DNA from: Pseudomonas sp. UYIF39
Lineage (GTDB): Bacteria; Pseudomonadota; Gammaproteobacteria; Pseudomonadales; Pseudomonadaceae
NCBI RefSeq assembly: GCF_029963765.1
Contig: NZ_JALBYU010000014.1
Coordinates: forward strand, 104,463-168,462
DNA: 64,000 bases
Direction of reading: 5' to 3'
The translations under genes were made by a program, and so were the position numbers. How positions within the stretch are numbered: the stretch's first letter is position 1; every line of letters begins with the position of its first letter. The notes beneath the pieces were generated by a model, which worked only from the letters and a program-made list of their open reading frames with translations, did not search any database and was not told the origin of the DNA. Shown here one piece after another: positions 35,507-43,589 of the stretch.

Positions 35507-37906
35507 ATGATGCGTTTTTGCTGCCTGTGGGTTATCGGCTGTTTGTGGTTTCCCTTGATGGGCTGGGCGGCTCCCGCGCCACCAGTGCACGTCGCGCAAT
35601 TGTCCGCGGGCCAGCAGCAATGGCTGGCGCAACATGGCGAATTGCGCGTGGGGCTGGTGTTGCAAGTGCCCTACGCCCAATACGATCGCCGCTTGCAGCG
35701 TTTGTCCGGGGTCAATGTCGAGCTGATGAAGTGGCTGGCCAAGGCGCTCAAAGTCGAGCTGAGCTGGCGCAACTTTTCCGACCTGACGCAGCTGGAAACC
35801 GCCGTGCGCGAGGGTGAAATCGACATCGCTCCGGGGCTGACCCAAACTCCCGGAGGCCTGCGTCTCTGGCAGTTTTCCGACCCATATATGCGGGTACCGC
35901 AACTGGTGGTCAGTGACCAGAAAAGCACCGGCGTGGTCGAGCTGGAAAAACTCGACAGCCAGACCCGCGTCGCCGTGCGCATGCCCGGCGCTACCGCCGA
36001 TTACCTGCGCAGCAATTACCCGCACCTGAACCTTCAAGGCGTACCGATCGAGCGCCAGGCACTGCAACTGTTATTGAGTCAGCAGGCCAGTTACGCCGTG
36101 GTCGACGAAGCGCAGCTGGGGCGTTTGTCCGCCGAACCTGAGTTCGCCGGCCTGGTGGTGGTCGGTGATATCGGCTTGCCGCAACTGTTGCGGGTGGCCA
36201 CGCGCCGGGATTGGCCGGAACTGGCCGGCATCGTCGAAAGCGCGTTGCGGGCGATCCCGGCCAAAGACCTGGAGCAGCTGCACAACCAATGGCTGCAACC
36301 CAAATACCCGCGCCTGACCGAGTCCCCGGGTTTCTGGCAAAACCTCTGTCTGCTGTTGGCGGTGTTGATGCTGAGCAGCATGGCCATCGTGTTCTGGCAG
36401 CGTCGGCAGCAGCACAGTCTTGAGCATCGTTTGCGGGCAGCGCGCGAAGACATTGCCCTGCGTGCCGCCAGCGAAGAAGCCTTGCGCCTCACGCAGTTTT
36501 CCATCGACCAGAGCACCGTCGGCATCCTTTGGGTCAACTGGGACAGTCATGTGCGCTACGCCAATCGCGCAGCCGAAACCATGCTGGGATATCCAGCGGG
36601 CGGGATCATTGATCGGCCGCTGATCGACTTCGAGCCCGACTTGCACATGGACCGCTGGCTGAACCTGTGGAAACGCGCCCGGGCCAGCGAGGACGGCCCG
36701 CAAAGTTTCGAAACCAATTGTGTTCGGGCCGATGGCAGCAATCTGCCGGTGGATGTTTCGCTGAGTTTTTTGCGGTTTCGTGACAGCGAATACCTGGTGG
36801 TTTACCTCAACGACGTCACCGAGCGCCGTCGTGCATTGGCCGCGTTGCAGGAAAGTGAGGCGCGTCTGCAAGGGATCGCCGCCAACGTCCCAGGGCTGGT
36901 CTTTCGTCTGGAACGGGCACCGGTGACGGGGCAGATCGACTTTGCCTACATCAGTGAAGGCAGCGAGAGTCTGGTGGGTTACTCACCCGCGACCCTGGCC
37001 CATCGCGACAAAGGCCTGCGCAGCCTGGTGCACCCGGACGACAAGGCCAGTTATCACCAAACCCAGGACCATGCGCTGGATACCGACAGTGACTGGTCGT
37101 GGCAGGGACGGATTCTCACCCGTTCGGGCCAACAGCGCTGGGCCGAAATCAAGGCCGTCACCCGCCGACTCGAAGACGGCGCCTATGTCTGGGACGGGAT
37201 TGTCTGGGACATCAGCGAGAGCAAGCGCATCGAACTGGAACTGGCCAGCTCTCGCGAGCACCTGCGCGAGTTGTCTGCGCACCTGGAGAGCGTGCGGGAA
37301 GAGGAAAAGGCCCGCATCGCCCGGGAGGTTCACGACGAGCTGGGTCAGATGCTCACCGTGCTGAAGCTGGAAACCTCCATGTGCGAACTGGCCTACGCCC
37401 AGCTCGACCCCGGTCTGAACGAACGCTTGAACAGCATGAAGCGGCTAATAGCGCAGCTGTTCCAGTTGGTACGCGACGTGGCCACGGCGCTGCGGCCACC
37501 GATTCTCGACGCCGGAATTGCCTCGGCCATCGAGTGGCAGGCCCGCCGATTCGAGGCGCGCACGCAGATTCCGTGTCTGGTGCAGGTGCCGGAGAACCTG
37601 CCGGTACTTAGTGATGCCAAGGCGATTGGCCTGTTCCGGATCCTTCAGGAAGCGCTGACCAATGTCATGCGCCATGCCCAGGCGCATACTGTCGAACTGA
37701 CATTGGCACTGGAAGGCAACGAGTTGTGTCTGACCGTCAGCGATGATGGCGTAGGATTTGTCCCCGCCACCGGTAGGTCGACATCCTTTGGGGTAGTCGG
37801 CATGCGCGAACGGGTGTTGATCATGGGTGGGCAATTGTCGCTTGAGAGTGAACCGGGTGAAGGCACGACCCTGAGTGTGCGAGTGCCGCTGGATGAGGAG
37901 AAGTAA
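35507..37906 (+). CDS. agtS: Hybrid-input sensor histidine kinase AgtS
   Basis: A 799-residue sensor. It has a signal peptide (~1-22), a periplasmic SBP_bac_3 domain (~35-268, LRVGLVLQVPYAQYDRRLQR), one membrane helix (~276-298), PAS/PAC repeats (~330-445 and ~455-575), a HisKA_3 dimerisation segment with phospho-acceptor His609 in ARIAREVHDELGQML, and a HATPase_c domain (~690-798, DDGVGFVP). I start at the first ATG of MMRFCC (35507) instead of an upstream TTG. Synteny with PAO1 PA0600 and the adjacent NarL-type regulator support AgtS, which in P. aeruginosa controls uptake of 4-aminobutyrate and 5-aminovalerate; the binding domain probably senses these amino acids. Confidence 0.85.
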   Translation: MMRFCCLWVIGCLWFPLMGWAAPAPPVHVAQLSAGQQQWLAQHGELRVGLVLQVPYAQYDRRLQRLSGVNVELMKWLAKALKVELSWRNFSDLTQLETAVREGEIDIAPGLTQTPGGLRLWQFSDPYMRVPQLVVSDQKSTGVVELEKLDSQTRVAVRMPGATADYLRSNYPHLNLQGVPIERQALQLLLSQQASYAVVDEAQLGRLSAEPEFAGLVVVGDIGLPQLLRVATRRDWPELAGIVESALRAIPAKDLEQLHNQWLQPKYPRLTESPGFWQNLCLLLAVLMLSSMAIVFWQRRQQHSLEHRLRAAREDIALRAASEEALRLTQFSIDQSTVGILWVNWDSHVRYANRAAETMLGYPAGGIIDRPLIDFEPDLHMDRWLNLWKRARASEDGPQSFETNCVRADGSNLPVDVSLSFLRFRDSEYLVVYLNDVTERRRALAALQESEARLQGIAANVPGLVFRLERAPVTGQIDFAYISEGSESLVGYSPATLAHRDKGLRSLVHPDDKASYHQTQDHALDTDSDWSWQGRILTRSGQQRWAEIKAVTRRLEDGAYVWDGIVWDISESKRIELELASSREHLRELSAHLESVREEEKARIAREVHDELGQMLTVLKLETSMCELAYAQLDPGLNERLNSMKRLIAQLFQLVRDVATALRPPILDAGIASAIEWQARRFEARTQIPCLVQVPENLPVLSDAKAIGLFRILQEALTNVMRHAQAHTVELTLALEGNELCLTVSDDGVGFVPATGRSTSFGVVGMRERVLIMGGQLSLESEPGEGTTLSVRVPLDEEK

Positions 37907-38536
37907 GTGATCCGTGTACTGGTAGCCGAAGACCACACCATCGTCCGTGAAGGCATCAAGCAATTGATCGGCCTGGCCAAGGATTTGCTGGTGGTAGGGG
38001 AGGCGAGCAATGGCGAGCAGTTGCTCGAGACTTTGCGTCATGTTCCCTGCGAAGTGGTCTTGCTGGACATCTCCATGCCTGGGGTTAACGGGCTGGAGGC
38101 GATTCCACGGATTCGCGCGCTGAACAATCCGCCGGCGATTCTGGTGTTGTCGATGCATGACGAAGCGCAAATGGCCGCCCGCGCGTTGAAGGTCGGCGCT
38201 GCGGGTTATGCGACCAAGGATAGCGATCCGGCGCTGCTGCTGACGGCAATCCGCAAGGTCGCGGCGGGCGGGCGTTACATCGACCCGGACCTGGCCGACC
38301 GCATGGTCTTCGAAGTCGGTCTGACCGATTCGCGGCCGTTGCACTCGTTGCTGTCCGAGCGCGAATTCTCGGTGTTCGAACGCCTGGCCCAGGGCGCCAA
38401 CGTCAACGACATCGCCCAGCAACTGGCCTTGAGCAGCAAAACCATCAGCACCCACAAGGCGCGGCTGATGCAGAAACTCAACATCACCTCCCTGGCGGAA
38501 CTGGTGAAGTACGCCATGGAGCACAAACTTCTCTGA
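37907..38536 (+). CDS. agtR: NarL/LuxR-family response regulator AgtR
   Basis: A 209-residue regulator with a receiver domain (phospho-acceptor Asp54 in VVLLDISMPGVNG; AEDH acidic pocket at residues 7-10) and a C-terminal LuxR-type helix-turn-helix (LSEREFSVFERLAQG, SSKTISTHKARLMQKL). The GTG start directly follows the agtS stop and has GAGGAG upstream, so the two are coupled. In P. aeruginosa this regulator activates agtABCD and has also been implicated in responses to peptidoglycan/GlcNAc. The palindrome at 38771-38786 is a candidate target. Confidence 0.88.
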   Translation: MIRVLVAEDHTIVREGIKQLIGLAKDLLVVGEASNGEQLLETLRHVPCEVVLLDISMPGVNGLEAIPRIRALNNPPAILVLSMHDEAQMAARALKVGAAGYATKDSDPALLLTAIRKVAAGGRYIDPDLADRMVFEVGLTDSRPLHSLLSEREFSVFERLAQGANVNDIAQQLALSSKTISTHKARLMQKLNITSLAELVKYAMEHKLL

Positions 38537-38568
38537 ACGCACCCAATCCAACGGCTTAACTGCAATCT

Positions 38569-38662
38569 CCTGTGGGAGCGAGCTTGCTCGCGATGGCGGC
38601 TTAACATTCAACATCTATGTCGGCTGGTACTCCGTCATCGCGAGCAAGCTCGCTCCCACAGG
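38569..38662. repeat. REP pair (REPIN-like), GTGGGAGCGAGCTTGCTC family
   Basis: The 27-base arm beginning CCTGTGGGAGCGAGC (38569-38595) is repeated perfectly in inverse orientation at 38636-38662, with a 40-base unrelated centre. It sits immediately behind agtR. Confidence 0.92.
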
Positions 38663-38770
38663 GATAGCAGTGGCATATCCATTTACGACATCCCACCAAA
38701 TCGCTATTGCCAGTTCTTGCGGCTTGCAGCTTCAAGCTTGTCGCTTCCCTGATCAAATCCCGCCATCCTT

Positions 38771-38786
38771 GTAGGGCAATCCCTAC
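38771..38786. promoter_or_regulatory. Palindromic dyad, candidate AgtR operator
   Basis: GTAGGGCAATCCCTAC is a perfect 6+4+6 dyad, 110 bases ahead of the agtA start and centred about 88 bases ahead of the predicted transcription start. Its size and position suit an activator of the NarL/LuxR class. The assignment to AgtR rests only on adjacency. Confidence 0.5.
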
Positions 38787-38832
38787 CCCCAACCTTCCAT
38801 CCCGCTGAGGCCATTCTCTCCTGCGCCCCGAT

Positions 38833-38860
38833 TTGCGTGGTCGGCAGCGTCCACTAGGCT
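38833..38860 (+). promoter_or_regulatory. Candidate agtA promoter
   Basis: TTGCGT (38833-38838) and TAGGCT (38855-38860) are 16 bases apart; transcription would start near 38867, leaving a leader of about 29 bases. Both boxes deviate from consensus, as expected for an activator-dependent promoter. Confidence 0.4.
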
Positions 38861-38895
38861 TAGTCCACAGCAGTCATCACAACAAAGGTGTGGGT

Positions 38896-40020
38896 ATGAG
38901 CCAGGTCGATTCAAACGCAGGGGCCAGCGATATTCTGGTCAGCTTTCGTGGAGTACAAAAAAGCTACGACGGCGAGAACCTGATCGTCAAAGACCTCAAC
39001 CTGGAGATTCGCAAAGGCGAATTCCTCACCTTGCTCGGCCCCTCCGGCTCCGGCAAGACCACCAGCCTGATGATGCTCGCCGGTTTCGAAACACCGACCG
39101 CTGGCGAAATCCAGCTGGCCGGGCGTTCCATCAACAACGTGCCGCCGCACAAGCGCGACATCGGCATGGTGTTCCAGAACTACGCATTGTTCCCGCACAT
39201 GACGGTCGCCGAGAATCTGGCGTTCCCGTTGACAGTGCGCGGCTTGAACAAGAGCGATGTCAGCGACAAGGTCAAAAAAGTCCTGAGCATGGTGCAGCTC
39301 GATACCTTCGCCCAGCGTTATCCGGCGCAACTGTCCGGCGGTCAGCAGCAGCGTGTGGCCCTGGCCCGCGCCTTGGTGTTCGAACCGCAACTGGTGCTGA
39401 TGGACGAACCCCTCGGCGCACTGGACAAACAACTGCGTGAACACATGCAGATGGAAATCAAGCACCTGCACCAGCGCCTCGGCGTGACCGTGGTCTACGT
39501 GACCCACGACCAGGGCGAAGCCCTGACCATGTCCGATCGCGTGGCAGTCTTCCACCAGGGCGAAATCCAGCAGATCGCGCCGCCGCGGACCCTCTACGAA
39601 GAGCCGAAAAACACCTTCGTCGCCAACTTCATCGGCGAGAACAACCGCCTCAACGGCCGCTTGCACAGCCAGACCGGCGACCGCTGCATCGTGGAACTGG
39701 GTCGCGGTGAAAAGGTTGAAGCCCTGGCCGTTAACGTCGGCAAGACCGGCGAACCCGTCACGCTGTCGATTCGCCCCGAGCGCATTAGCCTCAACGGCGC
39801 AAGCGATCAATGCGTCAACCGCTTCTCAGGGAGGGTGGAGGAGTTCATCTATCTGGGCGACCACGTCCGGGTTCGCCTGGAAGTCTGCGGCAAGACCGAT
39901 TTTTTTGTGAAACAACCGATTGCCGAGCTCGATCCCGCGCTGGCCGTCGGCGACGTAGTACCGCTTGGCTGGCAGGTCGAACACGTTCGCGCGCTCGACC
40001 CACTTCTAGAGGCGCATTGA
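38896..40020 (+). CDS. agtA: ABC transporter ATPase AgtA (GABA/5-aminovalerate importer)
   Basis: A 374-residue ATPase of the PotA/spermidine-type group. Walker A is GPSGSGKTT (~50-58), the Q-loop is MVFQNYALFPHMT, the signature is LSGGQQQRVALARAL, Walker B is LVLMDEPLGALD and the H-loop is YVTHDQGEA. A C-terminal TOBE domain (~285-370, LSIRPERISLN) follows. I start at the ATG at 38896 (MSQVDSNAGASD); the longer reading frame includes promoter sequence. Followed by agtB, agtC and agtD in the same direction. P. aeruginosa agtABCD imports 4-aminobutyrate and 5-aminovalerate. Confidence 0.87.
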   Translation: MSQVDSNAGASDILVSFRGVQKSYDGENLIVKDLNLEIRKGEFLTLLGPSGSGKTTSLMMLAGFETPTAGEIQLAGRSINNVPPHKRDIGMVFQNYALFPHMTVAENLAFPLTVRGLNKSDVSDKVKKVLSMVQLDTFAQRYPAQLSGGQQQRVALARALVFEPQLVLMDEPLGALDKQLREHMQMEIKHLHQRLGVTVVYVTHDQGEALTMSDRVAVFHQGEIQQIAPPRTLYEEPKNTFVANFIGENNRLNGRLHSQTGDRCIVELGRGEKVEALAVNVGKTGEPVTLSIRPERISLNGASDQCVNRFSGRVEEFIYLGDHVRVRLEVCGKTDFFVKQPIAELDPALAVGDVVPLGWQVEHVRALDPLLEAH

Positions 40021-40072
40021 TCGCCCCCCCCTGCTTCAACAACACCAACCCTGCACGTGGAGAGAACAATAA

Positions 40073-41116
40073 ATGTTGAGATCCCTGAAATTCACCGCTT
40101 TGGTCATGGGCATGATCGGTGCGGCACACGCAATGGCGGCGGGCCCGGACCTGACCGTGGTGTCCTTTGGCGGGGCGAACAAGGCAGCGCAGGTCAAAGC
40201 CTTCTACGCACCGTGGGAAGCGGCAGGTAACGGCAAGATCGTGGCGGGCGAGTACAACGGCGAGATGGCCAAAGTCAAAGCCATGGTCGACACCAAAAGC
40301 GTGTCCTGGGACCTGGTAGAAGTTGAATCGCCAGAACTGTCCCGTGGTTGCGACGAAGACATGTTCGAGCAGCTTGATCCGAAGTTGTTCGGCAAGTCCG
40401 AAGACTACGTCAAAGGCGCCATCCAGCCATGCGGCGTGGGCTTCTTCGTGTGGTCGACCGTGCTGGCCTACAACGCCGACAAACTGGCTTCCGCACCGAC
40501 CAGCTGGGTGGATTTCTGGGACACCAAGAAATTCCCGGGCAAACGTGGCCTGCGTAAAGGCGCCAAGTACACCCTGGAATTCGCTCTGATGGCCGACGGC
40601 GTTGCGCCGAAAGACGTCTACAAAGTACTGGCCGGCAAGGATGGTCAGGACCGCGCGTTCAAGAAGCTTGATGAGCTGAAACCAAGCATCCAGTGGTGGG
40701 AAGCCGGCGCGCAACCACCGCAGTACCTCGCTTCCGGCGACGTGGTCATGAGCTCGGCCTACAACGGCCGGATCGCTGCCGTGCAGAAAGAAAGCAACCT
40801 GAAAGTCGTGTGGAACGGCGGTATCTACGACTTCGACGCATGGGCGATTCCAAAAGGTCTGGACAAGGCACGGGCTGAAGCGGCGAAGAAATTCATCGCG
40901 TTCTCGGTGATGCCGCAGCAGCAGAAGACCTACTCGGAAAACATCGCCTACGGCCCGGCCAACACCCAAGCCGTACCGCTGCTGGCCAAGGATGTCCTCA
41001 AAGACATGCCGACCACCCCGGAAAACATCGCCAACCAAGTTCAGATCGACGTCAGCTTCTGGGCTGACAACGGTGAGCAACTGGAACAGCGCTTCAATTC
41101 CTGGGCTGCGAAGTAA
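40073..41116 (+). CDS. agtB: ABC transporter substrate-binding protein AgtB
   Basis: A 347-residue periplasmic binding protein of the PotD-like (SBP_bac_8) type. The signal peptide MLRSLKFTALVMGMIGAAHA (cleavage at ~20-23) is followed by GPDLTVVSFGGANKAAQVKAF and conserved tryptophans that often line amine/amino acid sites (SIQWWEAGAQPPQYLASGDV). It lies 52 bases after agtA. A REP pair separates it from the permease genes, which may protect the agtAB part of the message and raise the level of binding protein. Confidence 0.87.
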   Translation: MLRSLKFTALVMGMIGAAHAMAAGPDLTVVSFGGANKAAQVKAFYAPWEAAGNGKIVAGEYNGEMAKVKAMVDTKSVSWDLVEVESPELSRGCDEDMFEQLDPKLFGKSEDYVKGAIQPCGVGFFVWSTVLAYNADKLASAPTSWVDFWDTKKFPGKRGLRKGAKYTLEFALMADGVAPKDVYKVLAGKDGQDRAFKKLDELKPSIQWWEAGAQPPQYLASGDVVMSSAYNGRIAAVQKESNLKVVWNGGIYDFDAWAIPKGLDKARAEAAKKFIAFSVMPQQQKTYSENIAYGPANTQAVPLLAKDVLKDMPTTPENIANQVQIDVSFWADNGEQLEQRFNSWAAK

Positions 41117-41145
41117 GCAATACCCTGTGGTTTGAACACCGCAAT

Positions 41146-41240
41146 CCTTGTGGGAGCGAGCTTGCTCGCGATAGCAGTGGGTCAGTCAGCATTGATGTTG
41201 AATGTAATGCCCCCATCGCGAGCAAGCTCGCTCCCACAGG
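41146..41240. repeat. REP pair inside the agt operon
   Basis: CCTTGTGGGAGCGAGCTTGC at 41146 onwards and its inverse (ending GCTCGCTCCCACAGG at 41240) share a 24-base core. It lies between agtB and agtC, genes that otherwise read as one operon. Confidence 0.92.
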
Positions 41241-41285
41241 TTGTTTGTATGCCTCTGCAACGATCAAAGATTTCCGGAGTACGCC

Positions 41286-42533
41286 ATGGCCACCGCCATT
41301 CCCCTGAACGCGGGCACCGACCCCACCTTGAAGCAGCGGCTCAAGCACGCCGAGCGGATCAACCGCTGGAAAGCACAAGCCTTGATCGCGCCGTTGGTGT
41401 TGTTTCTGTTGCTGGTGTTTCTGGTGCCCATCGTGGCGCTGCTCTACAAAAGTGTCGGTAACCCGGAAGTGGTCGGCGGCATGCCGCGCACCGTGACGGC
41501 TATCGCCAGTTGGGATGGCCGAGGCCTGCCCGCTGAACCGGTTTACAAGGCCGCCAGCGAAGACCTGGCTGAAGCCCGCAAGAATCAGACCTTGGGCGAC
41601 CTGTCCAAGCGCTTGAACATGGAGTTGGCCGGCTACCGCAGCCTGCTGACCAAAACTGCACGTGCCTTACCGTTCGCCAGCGAGCCGGCCTCTTATAAAG
41701 AAGCGCTGGAAGGTCTCGACGAGCGCTGGGGCGACCCGGCCTACTGGCAAGCCGTGCGCCGCAACACCAGCAGCATCACACCTTATTACTTGCTGGCGGC
41801 AGTCGATCACCGTATCGACGACCTCGGCGAAGTGGCCCCGGCCACGCCCGATCAGGCAATCTACCTCGACATCTTCGCCCGGACCTTCTGGATGGGGCTG
41901 GTCATCACCGTGATCTGCCTGCTGCTGGCGTATCCGTTGGCCTACCTGTTGGCGAACCTGCCGGCACGGCAAAGCAACTTGCTGATGATTCTGGTGTTGC
42001 TGCCGTTCTGGACTTCGATCCTGGTGCGGGTCGCCGCGTGGATCGTGTTGCTGCAATCGGGTGGCTTGATCAACAGCGGCCTGATGGCGATGGGCATCAT
42101 CGATAAACCGCTGGAGCTGGTGTTCAACCGCACCGGGGTTTACATCTCCATGGTGCATATCCTGCTGCCGTTCATGATTCTGCCGATCTACAGCGTGATG
42201 AAAGGCATTTCGCCCACCTACATGCGTGCCGCGATTTCCCTCGGCTGCCACCCGTTCGCCAGCTTCTGGCGGGTGTACTTCCCGCAGACCTATGCCGGTG
42301 TCGGCGCCGGTTGCCTGTTGGTGTTCATCCTCGCCATCGGCTACTACATCACCCCGGCGTTGCTGGGCAGCCCGAACGATCAGATGGTCAGTTACTTCGT
42401 CGCCTTCTACACCAACACCAGCATCAACTGGGGCATGGCGACCGCACTCGGTGGGCTGCTGCTGTTGGCGACCGTGGTGCTTTATCTGATTTACAGCTGG
42501 CTGGTGGGCGCCAGTCGCCTGCGCCTGAGCTAA
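41286..42533 (+). CDS. agtC: ABC transporter permease AgtC
   Basis: A 415-residue inner-membrane permease of the PotB type with an unusually long periplasmic loop (~60-200) between the first membrane helix (APLVLFLLLVFLVPIVALLY) and the main transmembrane block. The EAA-type motif MRAAISLGCHPFASFWRVYF lies near residues 315-335. The start ATG at 41286 (MATAIPLNAGTD) has GGAG eight bases upstream; an earlier TTG would run into the REP. It is followed by agtD after 12 bases. Confidence 0.87.
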   Translation: MATAIPLNAGTDPTLKQRLKHAERINRWKAQALIAPLVLFLLLVFLVPIVALLYKSVGNPEVVGGMPRTVTAIASWDGRGLPAEPVYKAASEDLAEARKNQTLGDLSKRLNMELAGYRSLLTKTARALPFASEPASYKEALEGLDERWGDPAYWQAVRRNTSSITPYYLLAAVDHRIDDLGEVAPATPDQAIYLDIFARTFWMGLVITVICLLLAYPLAYLLANLPARQSNLLMILVLLPFWTSILVRVAAWIVLLQSGGLINSGLMAMGIIDKPLELVFNRTGVYISMVHILLPFMILPIYSVMKGISPTYMRAAISLGCHPFASFWRVYFPQTYAGVGAGCLLVFILAIGYYITPALLGSPNDQMVSYFVAFYTNTSINWGMATALGGLLLLATVVLYLIYSWLVGASRLRLS

Positions 42534-42545
42534 GGGGAGAATGAA

Positions 42546-43370
42546 ATGCTGAGTCCTTATATGTCGCCCATCGAGCGGGTGTGGTTCTACAGCTTGCGCA
42601 TTCTCTGCGGGCTGGTCCTGTTGTTCCTGATTCTGCCGGTGCTGGTGATTATTCCGCTGTCGTTTAACTCCGGAAGTTTTCTGGTGTACCCGTTGCAAGG
42701 CTTCTCGCTGCACTGGTACCAGGACTTCTTCGCTTCGGCCGAGTGGATGCGCTCGCTGAAGAACAGCATCATCGTTGCTCCGGCGGCGACCGTTCTGGCG
42801 ATGATTTTCGGTACGCTGGCGGCCATCGGCCTGACGCGGGGCGACTTCCCCGGCAAGGCGCTGGTGATGGCGCTGGTGATTTCGCCGATGGTGGTGCCAG
42901 TGGTGATCATCGGTGTGGCGAGCTATCTGTTCTTCGCGCCACTGGGTCTGGGTAACAGCTTCTTCTCGCTGATCGTGGTGCATGCGGTGTTGGGCGTGCC
43001 GTTTGTGATCATTACCGTGTCGGCGACCTTGCAGGGGTTCAATCAGAATCTGGTGCGCGCTGCTGCGAGCCTGGGTGCTTCGCCGCTGACGGCGTTCCGT
43101 CGGGTGACCTTGCCGCTGATTGCGCCTGGCGTGATTTCCGGTGCGCTATTTGCCTTCGCGACTTCGTTCGATGAAGTGGTGGTGACGCTGTTCCTCGCCG
43201 GCCCTGAACAAGCGACCCTGCCAAGGCAGATGTTCAGCGGCATCCGCGAAAACCTCAGCCCGACCATCGCAGCGGCGGCGACGTTGCTGATTGCCTTCTC
43301 GGTGATCCTGCTGCTGACCCTGGAATGGCTGCGCGGCCGTAGTGAAAAACTGCGTACCGCGCAGGTCTGA
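42546..43370 (+). CDS. agtD: ABC transporter permease AgtD
   Basis: A 274-residue PotC-type permease with six hydrophobic segments and the EAA loop VRAAASLGASPLTAFRRVTL (~177-196). GGGGAGAATGAA ahead of the ATG provides the ribosome binding site. It completes the importer (AgtA ATPase, AgtB binding protein, AgtC and AgtD membrane subunits). A REP pair marks the end of the operon. Confidence 0.88.
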   Translation: MLSPYMSPIERVWFYSLRILCGLVLLFLILPVLVIIPLSFNSGSFLVYPLQGFSLHWYQDFFASAEWMRSLKNSIIVAPAATVLAMIFGTLAAIGLTRGDFPGKALVMALVISPMVVPVVIIGVASYLFFAPLGLGNSFFSLIVVHAVLGVPFVIITVSATLQGFNQNLVRAAASLGASPLTAFRRVTLPLIAPGVISGALFAFATSFDEVVVTLFLAGPEQATLPRQMFSGIRENLSPTIAAAATLLIAFSVILLLTLEWLRGRSEKLRTAQV

Positions 43371-43386
43371 CGGTTCACGCCATCCC

Positions 43387-43477
43387 CTGTGGGAGCGAGC
43401 TTGCTCTCGATAGCGGTATATCAGTCGACATGATTTTGGCTGAACCACCGCTATCGCGAGCAAGCTCGCTCCCACAG
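43387..43477. repeat. REP pair after agtD
   Basis: CTGTGGGAGCGAGCTTGCTC at 43387 and its inverse GAGCAAGCTCGCTCCCACAG ending at 43477 form arms of 31 bases with one mismatch (TCTCGA against TCGCGA). It separates the agt operon from the dehydrogenase gene. Confidence 0.92.
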
Positions 43478-43589
43478 TTGTTTTGTGTGGTTTTCGGGGG
43501 CGCGGGTCATTCATGGCCTGAATAGCAGACAAACCCCAATCCCCAGCTACTCTTGTGCCCAGCTCCCCTATCTATAAGAGGCTGCGCAC

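Larger units (their letters stand above)
38537..38895. other. agtR-agtA intergenic region
   Basis: A 359-base gap that holds, in order, a perfect REP pair (38569-38662), a short Gly-tRNA-unrelated repeat-like stretch (CGGCTTGCAGCTTCAAGC, ~38716-38733), the GTAGGG-N4-CCCTAC dyad and a candidate sigma-70 promoter for agtA. It contains no gene. Confidence 0.6.

Noticed and set aside
37445..38614. 389-codon minus-strand frame opposite agtS/agtR
   Set aside because: Lies across the kinase 3' end and the regulator gene, both of which have all expected motifs.
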